A stretch of 64,000 bases of DNA from Stenotrophomonas maltophilia (GTDB lineage Bacteria > Pseudomonadota > Gammaproteobacteria > Xanthomonadales > Xanthomonadaceae), in NCBI RefSeq assembly GCF_004684085.1, contig NZ_SRHZ01000077.1:40077-104076 (forward strand), given 5' to 3'. Numbering within the stretch: the first letter of the stretch is position 1; the number at the start of each line of letters is the position of its first letter. The notes beneath the pieces were generated by a model. That model was not told the origin of the DNA. It saw only the letters and a list, made by a program, of their open reading frames with translations, and searched no databases. The position numbers and the translations under genes are program-made. Below are positions 54,672 to 63,946 of this stretch, piece by piece.

Positions 54672-55097
54672 TCAATCCGCGGGTGGCGGCAGCGGTCGGG
54701 TCCACAACCAGATCGCCACCACCGTCATGCTGCCGATCGAGAACCACTTCACCCACGCGATCGGTACGCACCACAGCATGATGCCGGCACACACCGCCAT
54801 GGTGATCGTGGCCATCCACTTGCCGTAGCGGCTGACTGCACCATGGGCCTGCCAGTTGGCGATGGCGGGGCCGAAGCGCGGGTGTTGCAGCAGCCAGGTG
54901 TGCAGGCGTTCGGAACCGCGCGAGGCGGCCCAGGCCGAGATCAGGATGAATACGGTGGTCGGTAGCCCTGGCACGAAGATGCCGACGATGCCGGTGCCCA
55001 GGCTGGCATAGGCCAGCAGCCACCACGCCCAGCGGAACCGCACCGGCCGGGTGGGCGCTGGCAGGTCCTTGGTGGCGGGCGGTTCGGGCAGGCTCAT
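54672..55097 (-). CDS. DUF454 (YbaN-like) inner-membrane protein
   Basis: A 141-residue membrane protein with hydrophobic segments at about 22-50 and 90-125. LGIVGIFVPGLPTTVFILISAWAASRGSERLH-type sequence (seen as GIFVPGLPTTVFIL, then RGSERLHTWL) is the DUF454 mark. Function unknown. The ATG at 55097 is chosen because MSLPEPP starts a plausible N-terminus; the frame is open 20 codons further. Confidence 0.87.
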   Translation of the reverse strand: MSLPEPPATKDLPAPTRPVRFRWAWWLLAYASLGTGIVGIFVPGLPTTVFILISAWAASRGSERLHTWLLQHPRFGPAIANWQAHGAVSRYGKWMATITMAVCAGIMLWCVPIAWVKWFSIGSMTVVAIWLWTRPLPPPAD

Positions 55098-55153
55098 CGC
55101 GCAAGGATACCCAGCGCAGGTGGCGGCGGCGATATCACCGCCGCCACGATGCG

Positions 55154-57286
55154 TCATTCCGTCGCAGCGCCGGCATCGGGCGTTTCGATACCCAGCTGCT
55201 GCAGCACGAACGCATACGACTCGGACAGTTCGCGGTAACGCTGGAAGCGCCCGGACTTGCCGCCGTGGCCGGCTTCCATGTTGGTGCGGAACAGGATCGG
55301 CAAGTGGCCGGTGTTGTCGTCACGCAGCTTGGCCACCCACTTGGCCGGCTCCCAGTACTGCACCTGCGAATCCCACAGGCCAGTGCCCACGAACAGCGCT
55401 GGGTACGCCTGCGGCTTGACGTTGTCGTAGGGCGAATAGGAAAGCATGTAGTCGTAGTACGGCTTCTGCTCCGGGTTGCCCCACTCGTCGTACTCGTTGG
55501 TGGTCAGCGGGATGGTCGGATCAAGCATGGTGGTGACCACGTCCACGAACGGCACCTGCGCCACCATCACCCGGTAATCCTGCGGGGCCTGGTTGGCCAC
55601 CGCGCCCATCAGCAGGCCACCGGCGCTGCCACCGGAGGCGGCCACGCGATCCTTCGCCGCCCATCCCTGCGCCACCAGGCCACGGGTGACGTCGATGAAG
55701 TCGTTGAAGGTGTTCTGCTTGTGCAGCAGCTTGCCATTCTCGTACCAGTCCCGGCCCATTTCCTGGCCACCACGGATATGCGCAATGGCATACACCACGC
55801 CACGGTCGAGCAGGCTCACTGCCGTCTGGTTGAAGTACGGGTCCATCGACATGCCATAGCTGCCGTAGGCGTACTGGAACAGCGCGCCCTTGCCGTCCTT
55901 CTGGTAACCCTTGCGATAGACCAGCGACACCGGCACCTTCACCCCATCGCGCGCGGTGATCCAGACGCGGTCGGTTTCGTACTTCGAGGCGTCATAGCCG
56001 ATCACCGGCTGCACCTTCAGCTGGCGACGCTCGCCGGTGGCGGTGTTCAGTTCGAACACCGTGGTCGGTGTGGTCATGGAGGTATAGACGTAGCGCAACC
56101 ACGGCGTATTGGCCTCGGTGTTGTCGCCCAGGCCCATCGAGTACGCCGGCTCGTCGGCCTTCACGTAGTCGCTGCGGCCGTCCTTGAACAACAGACGGAT
56201 GCGCTCCAGGCCCTCGGAGCGTTCAGCAATGGCGGTGTACGCATCGAACAGTTCGAAGCCTTCGATGAACACCGCATCGTCGTGCGCGATCCAGTCCTTC
56301 CATTGCGCACGCGAGGTGGCATCGGTCGGTGCGGTAACCAGCTTGAAGTTTTTTGCACCGTCGTTGGTGCGGATCACCCAGCGGCCATCGAAGTGGTCGG
56401 CGTCGTACTCGACGTCACGCTGGCGCGGGGCCAGCACGGTGAAATTCGTCGGGTCGCTGGCCGGCGCGTAGCGCTCTTCCGAGGACACGGTGCTGTGCAC
56501 GCCAATGGTGATGAAGCGATCGTCGCGGGTGCGGCCGATGCCCATGTAGAAGCTGTCGTCCTTTTCTTCGTAGACGACGGTGTCGGCGCTGGCCGGGGTG
56601 CCCAACACGTGCTTTTTCACGCGCACGGTCAGCAGCGTTTCCGGATCGTTCTCGACGTACAGCACGGTGCGGTTGTCGTCGGCCCAGACCAGGTCGCCGG
56701 AGCTGCCGCTGATCACATCGGGCAGCACCTTGCCGGTGGCCAGGTCCTTGAAGCGGATGGTGTACTGGCGGCGGCCGACATCATCATCGGCCCAGGCCAG
56801 CAGCTGGTTGTCCTGGCTGACTTCCATCGAGCCGACGCTGAAGTAGCCCTTGCCGGCGGCCATCGTGTTGACGTCCAGCAGGATTTCCTCGGCGGCGTCC
56901 ATACCGCCCTTGCGGCGCGCGTGGATCGGGTAGTCCTGGCCAGTCTCGAAGCGGCTGTAGTACCAGTACCCGCGCTCGCGCGCCGGCACGCTGGAATCGT
57001 CCTGCTTGATGCGGCCGACGATCTCCTTGTACAGGGTGTCTTCCAGCGGCTTCAGCGGTGCCAGCAGCTGGTCGGCATAGGCATTCTCGGCCTGCAGGTA
57101 GGCCAGCATGTCCTTGTTCTCGCGCTTGTCGTCGCGCAGCCAGTAATAGTCATCGTTGCGGGTCGCGCCGAACGGCGCCTTGACCACGTGCGGATGCTTG
57201 GTGGCATCCGGCGGAACGGGCGGCGTGGCGGCGGTAGCGGTGGTGGTCATCAGGCTCGCGAGCAACAGGCAGAGAGTGGATTTCAT
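55154..57286 (-). CDS. S9A peptidase, oligopeptidase B-like, exported
   Basis: A 710-residue serine peptidase with a signal peptide (to about residue 20). A beta-propeller spans about 80-430. The catalytic alpha/beta-hydrolase domain has the nucleophile Ser in AASGGSAGGLLMGA, Asp in the NPEQKPYYDYML region downstream, and His in MEAGHGGKSGR. ARERGYWYYSRFETGQDYPIH and RGGQEMGRDWYENGKL are oligopeptidase B marks. It cleaves after basic residues in small peptides. A typical E. coli PtrB is cytoplasmic; the signal peptide here places it in the periplasm. Confidence 0.9.
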   Translation of the reverse strand: MKSTLCLLLASLMTTTATAATPPVPPDATKHPHVVKAPFGATRNDDYYWLRDDKRENKDMLAYLQAENAYADQLLAPLKPLEDTLYKEIVGRIKQDDSSVPARERGYWYYSRFETGQDYPIHARRKGGMDAAEEILLDVNTMAAGKGYFSVGSMEVSQDNQLLAWADDDVGRRQYTIRFKDLATGKVLPDVISGSSGDLVWADDNRTVLYVENDPETLLTVRVKKHVLGTPASADTVVYEEKDDSFYMGIGRTRDDRFITIGVHSTVSSEERYAPASDPTNFTVLAPRQRDVEYDADHFDGRWVIRTNDGAKNFKLVTAPTDATSRAQWKDWIAHDDAVFIEGFELFDAYTAIAERSEGLERIRLLFKDGRSDYVKADEPAYSMGLGDNTEANTPWLRYVYTSMTTPTTVFELNTATGERRQLKVQPVIGYDASKYETDRVWITARDGVKVPVSLVYRKGYQKDGKGALFQYAYGSYGMSMDPYFNQTAVSLLDRGVVYAIAHIRGGQEMGRDWYENGKLLHKQNTFNDFIDVTRGLVAQGWAAKDRVAASGGSAGGLLMGAVANQAPQDYRVMVAQVPFVDVVTTMLDPTIPLTTNEYDEWGNPEQKPYYDYMLSYSPYDNVKPQAYPALFVGTGLWDSQVQYWEPAKWVAKLRDDNTGHLPILFRTNMEAGHGGKSGRFQRYRELSESYAFVLQQLGIETPDAGAATE

Positions 57287-57326
57287 GAGATAAGGCTCCA
57301 GGCGCATCAATGCAATGGTCTTGGAC

Positions 57327-57364
57327 GGGGTCAGATCCCTTTTCCCGAAAAGGGATCTGACCCC
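57327..57364. repeat. Perfect 18-bp palindrome of the GGGGTCAGATCC family
   Basis: GGGGTCAGATCCCTTTTC and its reverse complement around CC. It lies between the divergent oligopeptidase B-like and aminotransferase genes, where a terminator would not be needed. Confidence 0.88.
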
Positions 57365-57459
57365 AATCCCGGCGACGCGGCAACCCTGCGGATCGTCATG
57401 GTGGCCCTGCCTGCCGGTAGTGCCGGCACTACCCCCGGCGCGCGGCGTACCATGGGGGC

Positions 57460-58647
57460 ATGAGTACCCTGCCCCATACGCCGGGCTACAGCCGGCGCAG
57501 CCATGAAATCGCTCCGTTCCACGTGATGTCCCTGCTGGCCCGCGCTCAGGCGCTGGAACAGGCCGGCCACGATGTGATCCACCTGGAAATCGGCGAACCG
57601 GACTTCACCACGGCCGAACCGGTCGTACGGGCCGGCCAGGCCGCACTGGCCGCCGGCCATACCCGCTACACCGCCGCGCGTGGCCTGCCGGCCCTGCGCC
57701 AGGCGATCAGCGGCTTCTATCGCAGCCATTACGGGCTGGATATCGATCCCGAACGCATCCTGGTGACGCCCGGCGGCTCCGGCGCGCTGCTGCTGGCCAG
57801 CAGCCTGCTGGTCGATCCCGGCCGCCACTGGCTGCTGGCCGACCCCGGCTATCCGTGCAACCGTCATTTCCTGCGTCTGGTGGAAGGCGGCGCCCAGCTG
57901 GTTCCGGTCGGCCCGGACACCGCCTATCAACTGACACCTTCGCTGGTGGAGCAGTACTGGAATGCCGACAGTGTCGGCGCGCTGGTCGCTTCACCCGCCA
58001 ACCCGACCGGCACCGTGCTCTCCGCCGGCGAACTGGCGGCGCTGTCGAAGGCCCTGCACGCGCGCGGCGGCCATCTGGTGGTGGACGAGATCTACCACGG
58101 CCTGACCTACGGACTGGACGCAGCCAGCGTGCTGCAGGTGGATGACAGCGCGTTCGTACTGAACAGCTTCTCCAAGTACTTCGGCATGACCGGTTGGCGG
58201 TTGGGCTGGCTGGTCGCGCCGCCGGCAGCCGTGCCGGATCTGGAGAAGCTGGCGCAGAACCTGTACATCAGCGCGTCCAGCATCGCCCAGCACGCCGCAC
58301 TGGCCTGCTTCAGCGAGGAATCGATGGCGATCTTCGAACAGCGCCGGCAGGCATTCCAGCAACGACGCGACTATCTGCTACCGGCACTGCGTCAACTCGG
58401 TTTCCGCATTGAAGTAGAGCCGCAGGGCGCGTTCTACCTGTACGCCGATGTCAGCGCGTTCACCGACGACGCGCAGGCGTTCTGCGCGCACTTTCTGGAA
58501 ACCGAGCACGTGGCGTTCACCCCTGGGCTGGATTTCGGCTTCCACCGTTCGAGCCAGCACGTGCGCCTGGCCTATACCCAGGAAGTGCCGCGGTTGCAGG
58601 AGGCAGTGGAGCGGATTGCGCGCGGGTTGAAGAGCTGGGCGGGCTGA
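57460..58647 (+). CDS. PLP-dependent class I/II aminotransferase
   Basis: A 395-residue aspartate aminotransferase-fold enzyme. VIHLEIGEPDFTTAEPV and RYTAARGLPALRQAI are N-terminal marks, SPANPTGTVL and HLVVDEIYHGL binding-site marks. The PLP lysine is Lys239 in SFSKYFGMTGWRLGW. Arg in VRLAYTQE binds the substrate carboxylate. The amino donor is not determined. It has its own GGGGG-rich leader and stands alone on the plus strand between two peptidase genes. Confidence 0.9.
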   Translation: MSTLPHTPGYSRRSHEIAPFHVMSLLARAQALEQAGHDVIHLEIGEPDFTTAEPVVRAGQAALAAGHTRYTAARGLPALRQAISGFYRSHYGLDIDPERILVTPGGSGALLLASSLLVDPGRHWLLADPGYPCNRHFLRLVEGGAQLVPVGPDTAYQLTPSLVEQYWNADSVGALVASPANPTGTVLSAGELAALSKALHARGGHLVVDEIYHGLTYGLDAASVLQVDDSAFVLNSFSKYFGMTGWRLGWLVAPPAAVPDLEKLAQNLYISASSIAQHAALACFSEESMAIFEQRRQAFQQRRDYLLPALRQLGFRIEVEPQGAFYLYADVSAFTDDAQAFCAHFLETEHVAFTPGLDFGFHRSSQHVRLAYTQEVPRLQEAVERIARGLKSWAG

Positions 58648-58665
58648 CCCGGTAACGTCCACCGC

Positions 58666-58733
58666 ATCCACGCATGGCGTGGATCTACCGGTGTGCCGTG
58701 CGCCGGACCAGTAGATCCACGCCATGCGTGGAT
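58666..58733. repeat. Inverted pair of GATCCACGC-class units
   Basis: A reverse unit at 58666-58687 (ATCCACGCATGGCGTGGATC) and a forward GTAGATCCACGCC unit at 58711-58733. Same stem as at 9454 and 49322. Confidence 0.85.
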
Positions 58734-58747
58734 ACGTGGCCCCAACG

Positions 58748-58775
58748 AAAAACGCCGCCCGAAGGCGGCGTTTTT
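58748..58775. terminator. Bidirectional rho-independent terminator
   Basis: AAAAACGCCGCC, loop CGAA, then GGCGGCGTTTTT: a stem with A and T runs on opposite sides, suited to end both the aminotransferase (plus) and the prolyl oligopeptidase (minus) transcripts. Confidence 0.9.
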
Positions 58776-58782
58776 CATTCCA

Positions 58783-60879
58783 TCACTTGCCGCCCAACCG
58801 CTCCCACAGGAAGCTGTAGGCCAGCGCCGACATGTGCGCGGCCTGCGCGTTGTTGGCTGCACCGCCGTGGCCACCTTCGATGTTCTCGTAGTAGGTCACG
58901 TCCTTGCCGGCGTCGATCATCTTCGCCGCCATCTTGCGGGCGTGGCCCGGGTGCACGCGGTCATCGCGGGTGGAGGTGGTGAACAGCACCGGCGGGTAGT
59001 TCTTCTTCGCGTCGAACAGGTGGTACGGCGAGAAGGTCTTGATGAACTCCCAGTCGCTGGTGTCCGGGTTGCCGTACTCGGCCATCCACGATGCACCTGC
59101 CAACAGGTGGCTGTAGCGCTTCATGTCCAGCAGCGGCACCTGCACCACCACCGCACCGAACAGCTCCGGGTACTGGGTCAGCATGTTGCCGGTGAGCAGG
59201 CCACCGTTGCTGCCGCCCTGCACGCCCAGGTGCTTGGCCGAGGTGATCTTGCGGGTGACCAGATCCTGCGCCACCGCGGCCATGTCTTCATACGCCTTGT
59301 GGCGGTTCTGCTTCAGTGCCGCCTGGTGCCAGCGCGGGCCGTACTCGCCACCACCACGGATGTTGGCAACCACGTACACACCACCCTTCTCCAGCCAGGC
59401 ACGGCCCATGCCACCGGAGTAGTTCGGGGTCAGCGAGATCTCGAAGCCGCCATAGCCGTACAGCAGGGTCGGGTTGGCGCCGTCCAGCTTCATCGCCTTG
59501 TCGTGCACCACGAAGTACGGCACGCGGGTGCCATCCTTGCTGGTCGCGAAGTGCTGCTCGATCACCTTGTCCTTGGCATCGAAGAAGGCCGGCATGGTCT
59601 TGAGCACTTCCGGCGCCTTGCCGATCTCGGCCAGTGCCAGCGTGGTCGGGGTCAGGTAATCGGTGGCGGTCAACCACACCGCATCACTGTCGTTGCTGTC
59701 CACTGCCGCAACGCCAAGCGTACCGAACGCCGGTGCACCGACGAACGCACTCTTCTGCCAGCCCTTCGCGCCCGGGGTCAACACCGACAGGCGGTTCTTG
59801 ACGTCGTCCAGCACGTTCAGCACCAGGTGGTTCTGGGTCCACGAGGCACTGGCCAGCGAGGTGGTTGCGGTCGGGGTGAACAGCACCTCGAAATCACGCT
59901 TGCCGGCCAGGAAGTCGTCCAGCTTGGTCGCCAGCAGCGAACCGGAGGCATAGGTCTTGCCACCCACGGTCCACGCATCGCGCAGCTCCAGGGTCAGCCA
60001 CTGCTTGTGCAGGCCCTTCTCGGCCGAATTCGGCGCGTCGATCTTGGTCAGCGTGCCGTTGTCGTTACGCAGGTAGATCTCGTTGTTGTAGAAGGCCAGC
60101 GTGCGGCTGACCAGGTTGCGCTCGAAGCCCGGCGTGTCATCGTGCATCGCCGCGATGTACATGTCTTCCGGCTTGCCTTCATACACCACACTGGCCGAGG
60201 CCATCGGCGTGCCACGCTTCCACAGCTTGGCTACGCGCGGGTAGCCGGAGGTGGTCATCGAGCTGGCACCGAAATCGGTGTAGACGAACACCGTGTCGCG
60301 ATCGATCCAGTTGAGGCCGCCCTTCGATTCCGGACGGAAGAAGCCGTCCTTGATCCAGGACTTGTTGGACAGGTCGAACTCACGGGTGACATCGGCATCG
60401 GCGCCGCCGCGTGACAGCGCGATCAGGCAGCGGCTGTAGTCCGGGCGCAGGCAGTCGGCACCGTGCCAGACCCAGTTTTCGCCCTCGGCCTTGTTCAACG
60501 CGTCCAGGTCGAGCACGGTTTCCCACTGCGGCACGGCCTTGCGGTACTCGGCCAGCGTGGTGCGCCGCCACAGGCCGCGCTCGTGCTGCTTGTCCTTCCA
60601 AAAGTTGTAGTAGTAATCGCCGATCTTCTGCACGCCCGGGATCTTCGCGTCGGAGTCGAGCACCTCGCGGATGCTGGTCTCCATCTGCTTGAAGGCCGGG
60701 GTCTGCGCCAGGCGACCTTCGGACTTGGCGTTCTGTTCCTTGACCCAGGACAGCGGCTTGTCGCCGGTGACGTCCTCCAGCCAGGCGTAGCGATCGGTTT
60801 CTTCAGCGGCCACGGCGGTCCCCACCGAGGCAGCGGTCATCATGCCGGCCAACAGGCAGGCGGAAGCGAGTCGTGACAT
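58783..60879 (-). CDS. Prolyl oligopeptidase (S9A), exported
   Basis: A 698-residue serine peptidase with a signal peptide ending near residue 24 (VGTAVAA). A seven-bladed propeller (about 95-430) covers the active site. The nucleophile Ser is in GVQGGSNGGLLTGN, the Asp in SRDDRVHPGHA-type region (TSTRDDRVH), and the His in IEGGHGGAANN. It cleaves after proline in short peptides. WLEDVTGDKPLSWVKEQN at the mature N-terminus is typical. Second S9A enzyme within 5 kb. Confidence 0.93.
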   Translation of the reverse strand: MSRLASACLLAGMMTAASVGTAVAAEETDRYAWLEDVTGDKPLSWVKEQNAKSEGRLAQTPAFKQMETSIREVLDSDAKIPGVQKIGDYYYNFWKDKQHERGLWRRTTLAEYRKAVPQWETVLDLDALNKAEGENWVWHGADCLRPDYSRCLIALSRGGADADVTREFDLSNKSWIKDGFFRPESKGGLNWIDRDTVFVYTDFGASSMTTSGYPRVAKLWKRGTPMASASVVYEGKPEDMYIAAMHDDTPGFERNLVSRTLAFYNNEIYLRNDNGTLTKIDAPNSAEKGLHKQWLTLELRDAWTVGGKTYASGSLLATKLDDFLAGKRDFEVLFTPTATTSLASASWTQNHLVLNVLDDVKNRLSVLTPGAKGWQKSAFVGAPAFGTLGVAAVDSNDSDAVWLTATDYLTPTTLALAEIGKAPEVLKTMPAFFDAKDKVIEQHFATSKDGTRVPYFVVHDKAMKLDGANPTLLYGYGGFEISLTPNYSGGMGRAWLEKGGVYVVANIRGGGEYGPRWHQAALKQNRHKAYEDMAAVAQDLVTRKITSAKHLGVQGGSNGGLLTGNMLTQYPELFGAVVVQVPLLDMKRYSHLLAGASWMAEYGNPDTSDWEFIKTFSPYHLFDAKKNYPPVLFTTSTRDDRVHPGHARKMAAKMIDAGKDVTYYENIEGGHGGAANNAQAAHMSALAYSFLWERLGGK

Positions 60880-60947
60880 TGCAGCTCCAGGCAGTCATAA
60901 GCCAAAGAACGCTAGCACGGAACATCGCAGCCACCCCGTGTCGAAGG

Positions 60948-61274
60948 TCAGGCCGGGGCCGTCGAGCTGCGCCGGCCTCGAGGCGCCCCGCTACGGCGGC
61001 GGCGCGCCTGTCCACCGGTACGCCGTGCCAGCCGCAGCCACGACAGGCGCGGCAACGGAAAGCGCAGCAGCGCCCACCAGGCAACCAGCGGCATGCCCAC
61101 CAGCCACATCGGCAGCCAGCCCAGCCAGGCGCTGCTGCCGCGCGCGGCCGGCCAGACCAGCACCAGCGCCAGGCCGGCCAGGGCCAACTGCTGCACGCTG
61201 CGCAGCAGGCGCGGGTCGGCACGCTCGAGGATGACGCGTTCAGTTGCAGGGCGACGGGCGCTACGTGCGTTCAT
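60948..61274 (-). CDS. Small membrane protein of unknown function
   Basis: A 108-residue protein with two adjacent hydrophobic segments (about 26-45 and 52-72; LAGLALVLVW and WLVGMPLVAWWALL) and an Arg-rich C-terminus. It is not recognised. The ATG at 61274 gives a compact protein; the frame is open further upstream across the lipocalin gene. Divergent from the lipocalin gene. Confidence 0.6.
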   Translation of the reverse strand: MNARSARRPATERVILERADPRLLRSVQQLALAGLALVLVWPAARGSSAWLGWLPMWLVGMPLVAWWALLRFPLPRLSWLRLARRTGGQARRRRSGAPRGRRSSTAPA

Positions 61275-61401
61275 GGGGCTTCTCCGGTAGACAATGCAAC
61301 ACAGCTTGGGCATGCCCCTTCTCACAGGTTGCGACACCATTGACGGATCGCGTGCACACAGTTGACCATGCGCGTGCAAGCCCACTGGAGCACGCTCCCG
61401 C

Positions 61402-62004
61402 ATGACCTCGATCCGCCCACTCTGCGCCGTACTGCTGGCCCTGTCCCTGGCGGGCCCCGCCGTGGCGGCCAGTGAGCCGACGTCGCCCCGTGCCAGCGCG
61501 CCGCGCGCTGCCGCCCTGGACGCACCGATCGACCTGAAGCGCTTCATGGGCACCTGGTATGTGATCGGCCGCGTGCCGAACTTCATCGAACGCGGCCATG
61601 TTGCCAGCGTCAATCAGTACGAACTGCGCGACGAACACAAGGTCGGCATCACCTACCGCTACCGCGATGGGTTTGGCGAACCGCTGCAGGAAGTCCGCGC
61701 CCGCGCCAGCGTCGACCCGGACAGCGGCAACCATGGCTGGCGCACCTGGTTCTATCGTGTGGTGCCCACGCACTCACGTGTGCTGGAAGTGGCCCCGGAC
61801 TATTCATGGGCACTGATCGGCTACCCGGGCCGCGAGATGGCCTGGATCTTCTCGCGTACGCCGGACATGGACAAAGCTCTGTACAAGGAGCTGGCCGAGC
61901 GGCTTCGTGACGAGTACGGCGTGAACACCGACAAGCTCAAGCGCGTGCCGCAGCACGCCGAGCAGGTCGGCAAGCTGGGCTACGAAGTACCGAACGTGCG
62001 CTGA
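61402..62004 (+). CDS. Lipocalin (Blc-like), secreted
   Basis: A 200-residue protein with a signal peptide ending near residue 23 (AGPAVAA). The lipocalin motif GTWYVIGRVPNFIERG lies near 47-62 and the closing Arg motif is in WIFSRTPDMD. Bacterial lipocalins bind fatty acids or lysophospholipids and respond to envelope stress. E. coli Blc is a lipoprotein. This one lacks a lipobox, so it is probably periplasmic. GGAG lies 12 bases before the ATG. Confidence 0.88.
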   Translation: MTSIRPLCAVLLALSLAGPAVAASEPTSPRASAPRAAALDAPIDLKRFMGTWYVIGRVPNFIERGHVASVNQYELRDEHKVGITYRYRDGFGEPLQEVRARASVDPDSGNHGWRTWFYRVVPTHSRVLEVAPDYSWALIGYPGREMAWIFSRTPDMDKALYKELAERLRDEYGVNTDKLKRVPQHAEQVGKLGYEVPNVR

Positions 62005-62016
62005 CCGCACGTGGGA

Positions 62017-62081
62017 TTGCCGGCCAGCGGCCGGCACTACCGTTTCCAGGCAATGGGTAGAGCCGGCCGCTGGCCGGCTGC
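62017..62081. repeat. Inverted pair of GTAGTGCCGGCC-class units
   Basis: A reverse unit ends GGCCGGCACTAC at 62040 and a forward unit starts GTAGAGCCGGCCGCTGGCC at 62057. They face outward between the convergent lipocalin and metI genes. Confidence 0.85.
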
Positions 62082-62123
62082 CACGATGTACCAGACGCTG
62101 CCGGGGCAGCGCCCGGCAACCCG

Positions 62124-62813
62124 TTACTTGCGGCTGTAATGCACGACCAGACGGTCGCCGAGCATCTGCAGCAGCTGCACCAGCACCAGCAGCACCACCA
62201 CGGTAACCAGAGCCACGTCGGTACGGTTGCGCTGGTAGCCCTCGCGCAGCGCCAGATCACCCAGGCCACCGGAACCGATCGCACCGCCCATGGCCGTGAA
62301 TCCGACCAGAGCCACGGTGGTCACCGTCGCAGCTGCAATCAGGCCCGGACGGGCTTCGGGCAGCAGTACCCGGCTGACCAGCTGCCAGGTGGTGGCGCCC
62401 ATCGACTGCGCCGCCTCGACCACGCCGCGATCTACTTCACGCAGGGCCGTCTCGACCAGCCGCGCGTAGAACGGCGCCGCACCGATGACCAGCGCGGGCA
62501 GCGTGCCGAGCACACCGATCGACTGGCCCATCAGCCACAGCGACACCGGGATCAGCACTACCATCAGGATGATGAACGGCACCGAGCGCAGCAGGTTCAC
62601 CACCAACGCCAGCACGCCGTAGGCAAAAGGCCGGCGCTTCAGCTGCGGAGCCCCGAACACATACAACAGCACGCCCATCGGCAGACCGATGGCCAGCGTC
62701 AGCGGCAGCGAACCGGCCATCATCAACAGCGTCTCGATGGTCGCCTTGCCGATATCCACCCATTTGTCGCCGTCGAGATGACGGAAAAAGCCTTCAGCGG
62801 TGGCGATGATCAT
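62124..62813 (-). CDS. metI: Methionine ABC transporter permease MetI
   Basis: A 229-residue permease with about five helices. The coupling (EAA) loop is [39 protein letters not shown] and [15 protein letters not shown] are MetI marks. It carries D/L-methionine across the inner membrane with MetN and a MetQ lipoprotein. Its ATG overlaps the metN stop by four bases. A metQ gene would normally follow; instead the lipocalin gene converges here, so MetQ is absent from the window. Confidence 0.93.
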   Translation of the reverse strand: MIIATAEGFFRHLDGDKWVDIGKATIETLLMMAGSLPLTLAIGLPMGVLLYVFGAPQLKRRPFAYGVLALVVNLLRSVPFIILMVVLIPVSLWLMGQSIGVLGTLPALVIGAAPFYARLVETALREVDRGVVEAAQSMGATTWQLVSRVLLPEARPGLIAAATVTTVALVGFTAMGGAIGSGGLGDLALREGYQRNRTDVALVTVVVLLVLVQLLQMLGDRLVVHYSRK

Positions 62814-63817
62814 CGACGCAGTTCCTCAACGTGTACGCCGGCCGCTACGAATGCGGCCTGCGCAGCAGACTGGTCACCGCCCACCAGGGCGACCACCAGC
62901 TGGCCATACGGGGTGTCCTTGATCCGGTCGATGCGGCCGGAAAGGATGTTGTAATCGACCCCGGTCTGCCGCGCGACGCTGCCGAGCAGGGGTTCGTAGG
63001 TGTCGCCACCGAGGAAGGTCAGGCGCACGATACGCCCGCCGACGACGCCGAAATCGCGGTGCAGGGCACCTTCGTCCACATGCTCTGATTCGCTGACGAA
63101 GCGACGCGTGGTCGGATGCTGCGGGTGCAGGAATACCTGGGTGACCGGTCCGGTCTCGACCATCTGGCCGGCATCAAGCACGGCCACGCGATCACAGACA
63201 CGGCGGATCACGTCCATCTCGTGGGTGATCAACACGATGGTCAGGCCCAGCTCGCGGTTGATCTTCGACAGCAGCGACAGCACCGAGGCGGTGGTCTGCG
63301 GGTCGAGCGCGCTGGTGGCCTCGTCGCACAGCAGGATCTGCGGCCGGGTTGCCAGCGCACGGGCGATGCCGACGCGCTGCTTCTGGCCACCGGACAACTG
63401 CGCCGGATACTTCTGTGCATGTACTTCCAGGCCAACGGTCTGCAGCAGCTCGGCCACGCGCGCGTCGATCTCCGCCTTCGGCGTGCCGGCCAGTTCCAGC
63501 GGGAAGGCGACGTTGCCGGCCACCGTGCGCGAAGACAGCAGGTTGAAATGCTGGAAGATCATGCCGATGCGCCTGCGCAGCACGCGCAGGCCGTCCGGGT
63601 CCAGCGCGGTGACATCCTCGCCGCCGATCAACAGCCGTCCGCCGCTGGGTTCTTCCAGGCGGTTGATCATGCGGATCAGGGTCGACTTGCCGGCACCGGA
63701 ATGGCCGATGATGCCGAACACCTCACCGGCCTCGATGGTCAGGTCCAGCGGTTGCAGCGCGCTGACCGCGCGGCCGGCAACGGCATAGGATTTGTGCAGG
63801 CGCTGGAACTCGATCAC
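62810..63817 (-). CDS. metN: Methionine ABC transporter ATP-binding protein MetN
   Basis: A 335-residue ATPase. Walker A is GHSGAGKST, the signature [15 protein letters not shown] and Walker [14 protein letters not shown]. The C-terminal NIL/ACT-like domain (about 245-335; [18 protein letters not shown], then [12 protein letters not shown]) binds methionine for feedback inhibition. The start is a GTG at 63817. Upstream is an AT-rich stretch that may hold the promoter. Confidence 0.93.
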   Translation of the reverse strand: MIEFQRLHKSYAVAGRAVSALQPLDLTIEAGEVFGIIGHSGAGKSTLIRMINRLEEPSGGRLLIGGEDVTALDPDGLRVLRRRIGMIFQHFNLLSSRTVAGNVAFPLELAGTPKAEIDARVAELLQTVGLEVHAQKYPAQLSGGQKQRVGIARALATRPQILLCDEATSALDPQTTASVLSLLSKINRELGLTIVLITHEMDVIRRVCDRVAVLDAGQMVETGPVTQVFLHPQHPTTRRFVSESEHVDEGALHRDFGVVGGRIVRLTFLGGDTYEPLLGSVARQTGVDYNILSGRIDRIKDTPYGQLVVALVGGDQSAAQAAFVAAGVHVEELRR

Positions 63818-63897
63818 GGGCGTGACTCACCGGCTGGGTGGCGGAAGGGGGCGTGCAGCCTACCAGCGTGGGCGCTTGCGCGCCCGCGCCATGGGCC

Positions 63898-63925
63898 AGA
63901 ATGTTATTCCTTTTGGTTCTATGCC
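63898..63925 (-). promoter_or_regulatory. AT-rich upstream element of metN
   Basis: In a very GC-rich gap, TTATTCCTTTTGGTTCTAT (plus strand) stands out, 81-108 bases before the metN start. It resembles sulphur-response promoter motifs (CysB-type sites) in related bacteria as I remember them. The assignment is a guess from composition and gene function. Confidence 0.3.
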
Positions 63926-63946
63926 GCCCACGCTGGCGCATTGGCC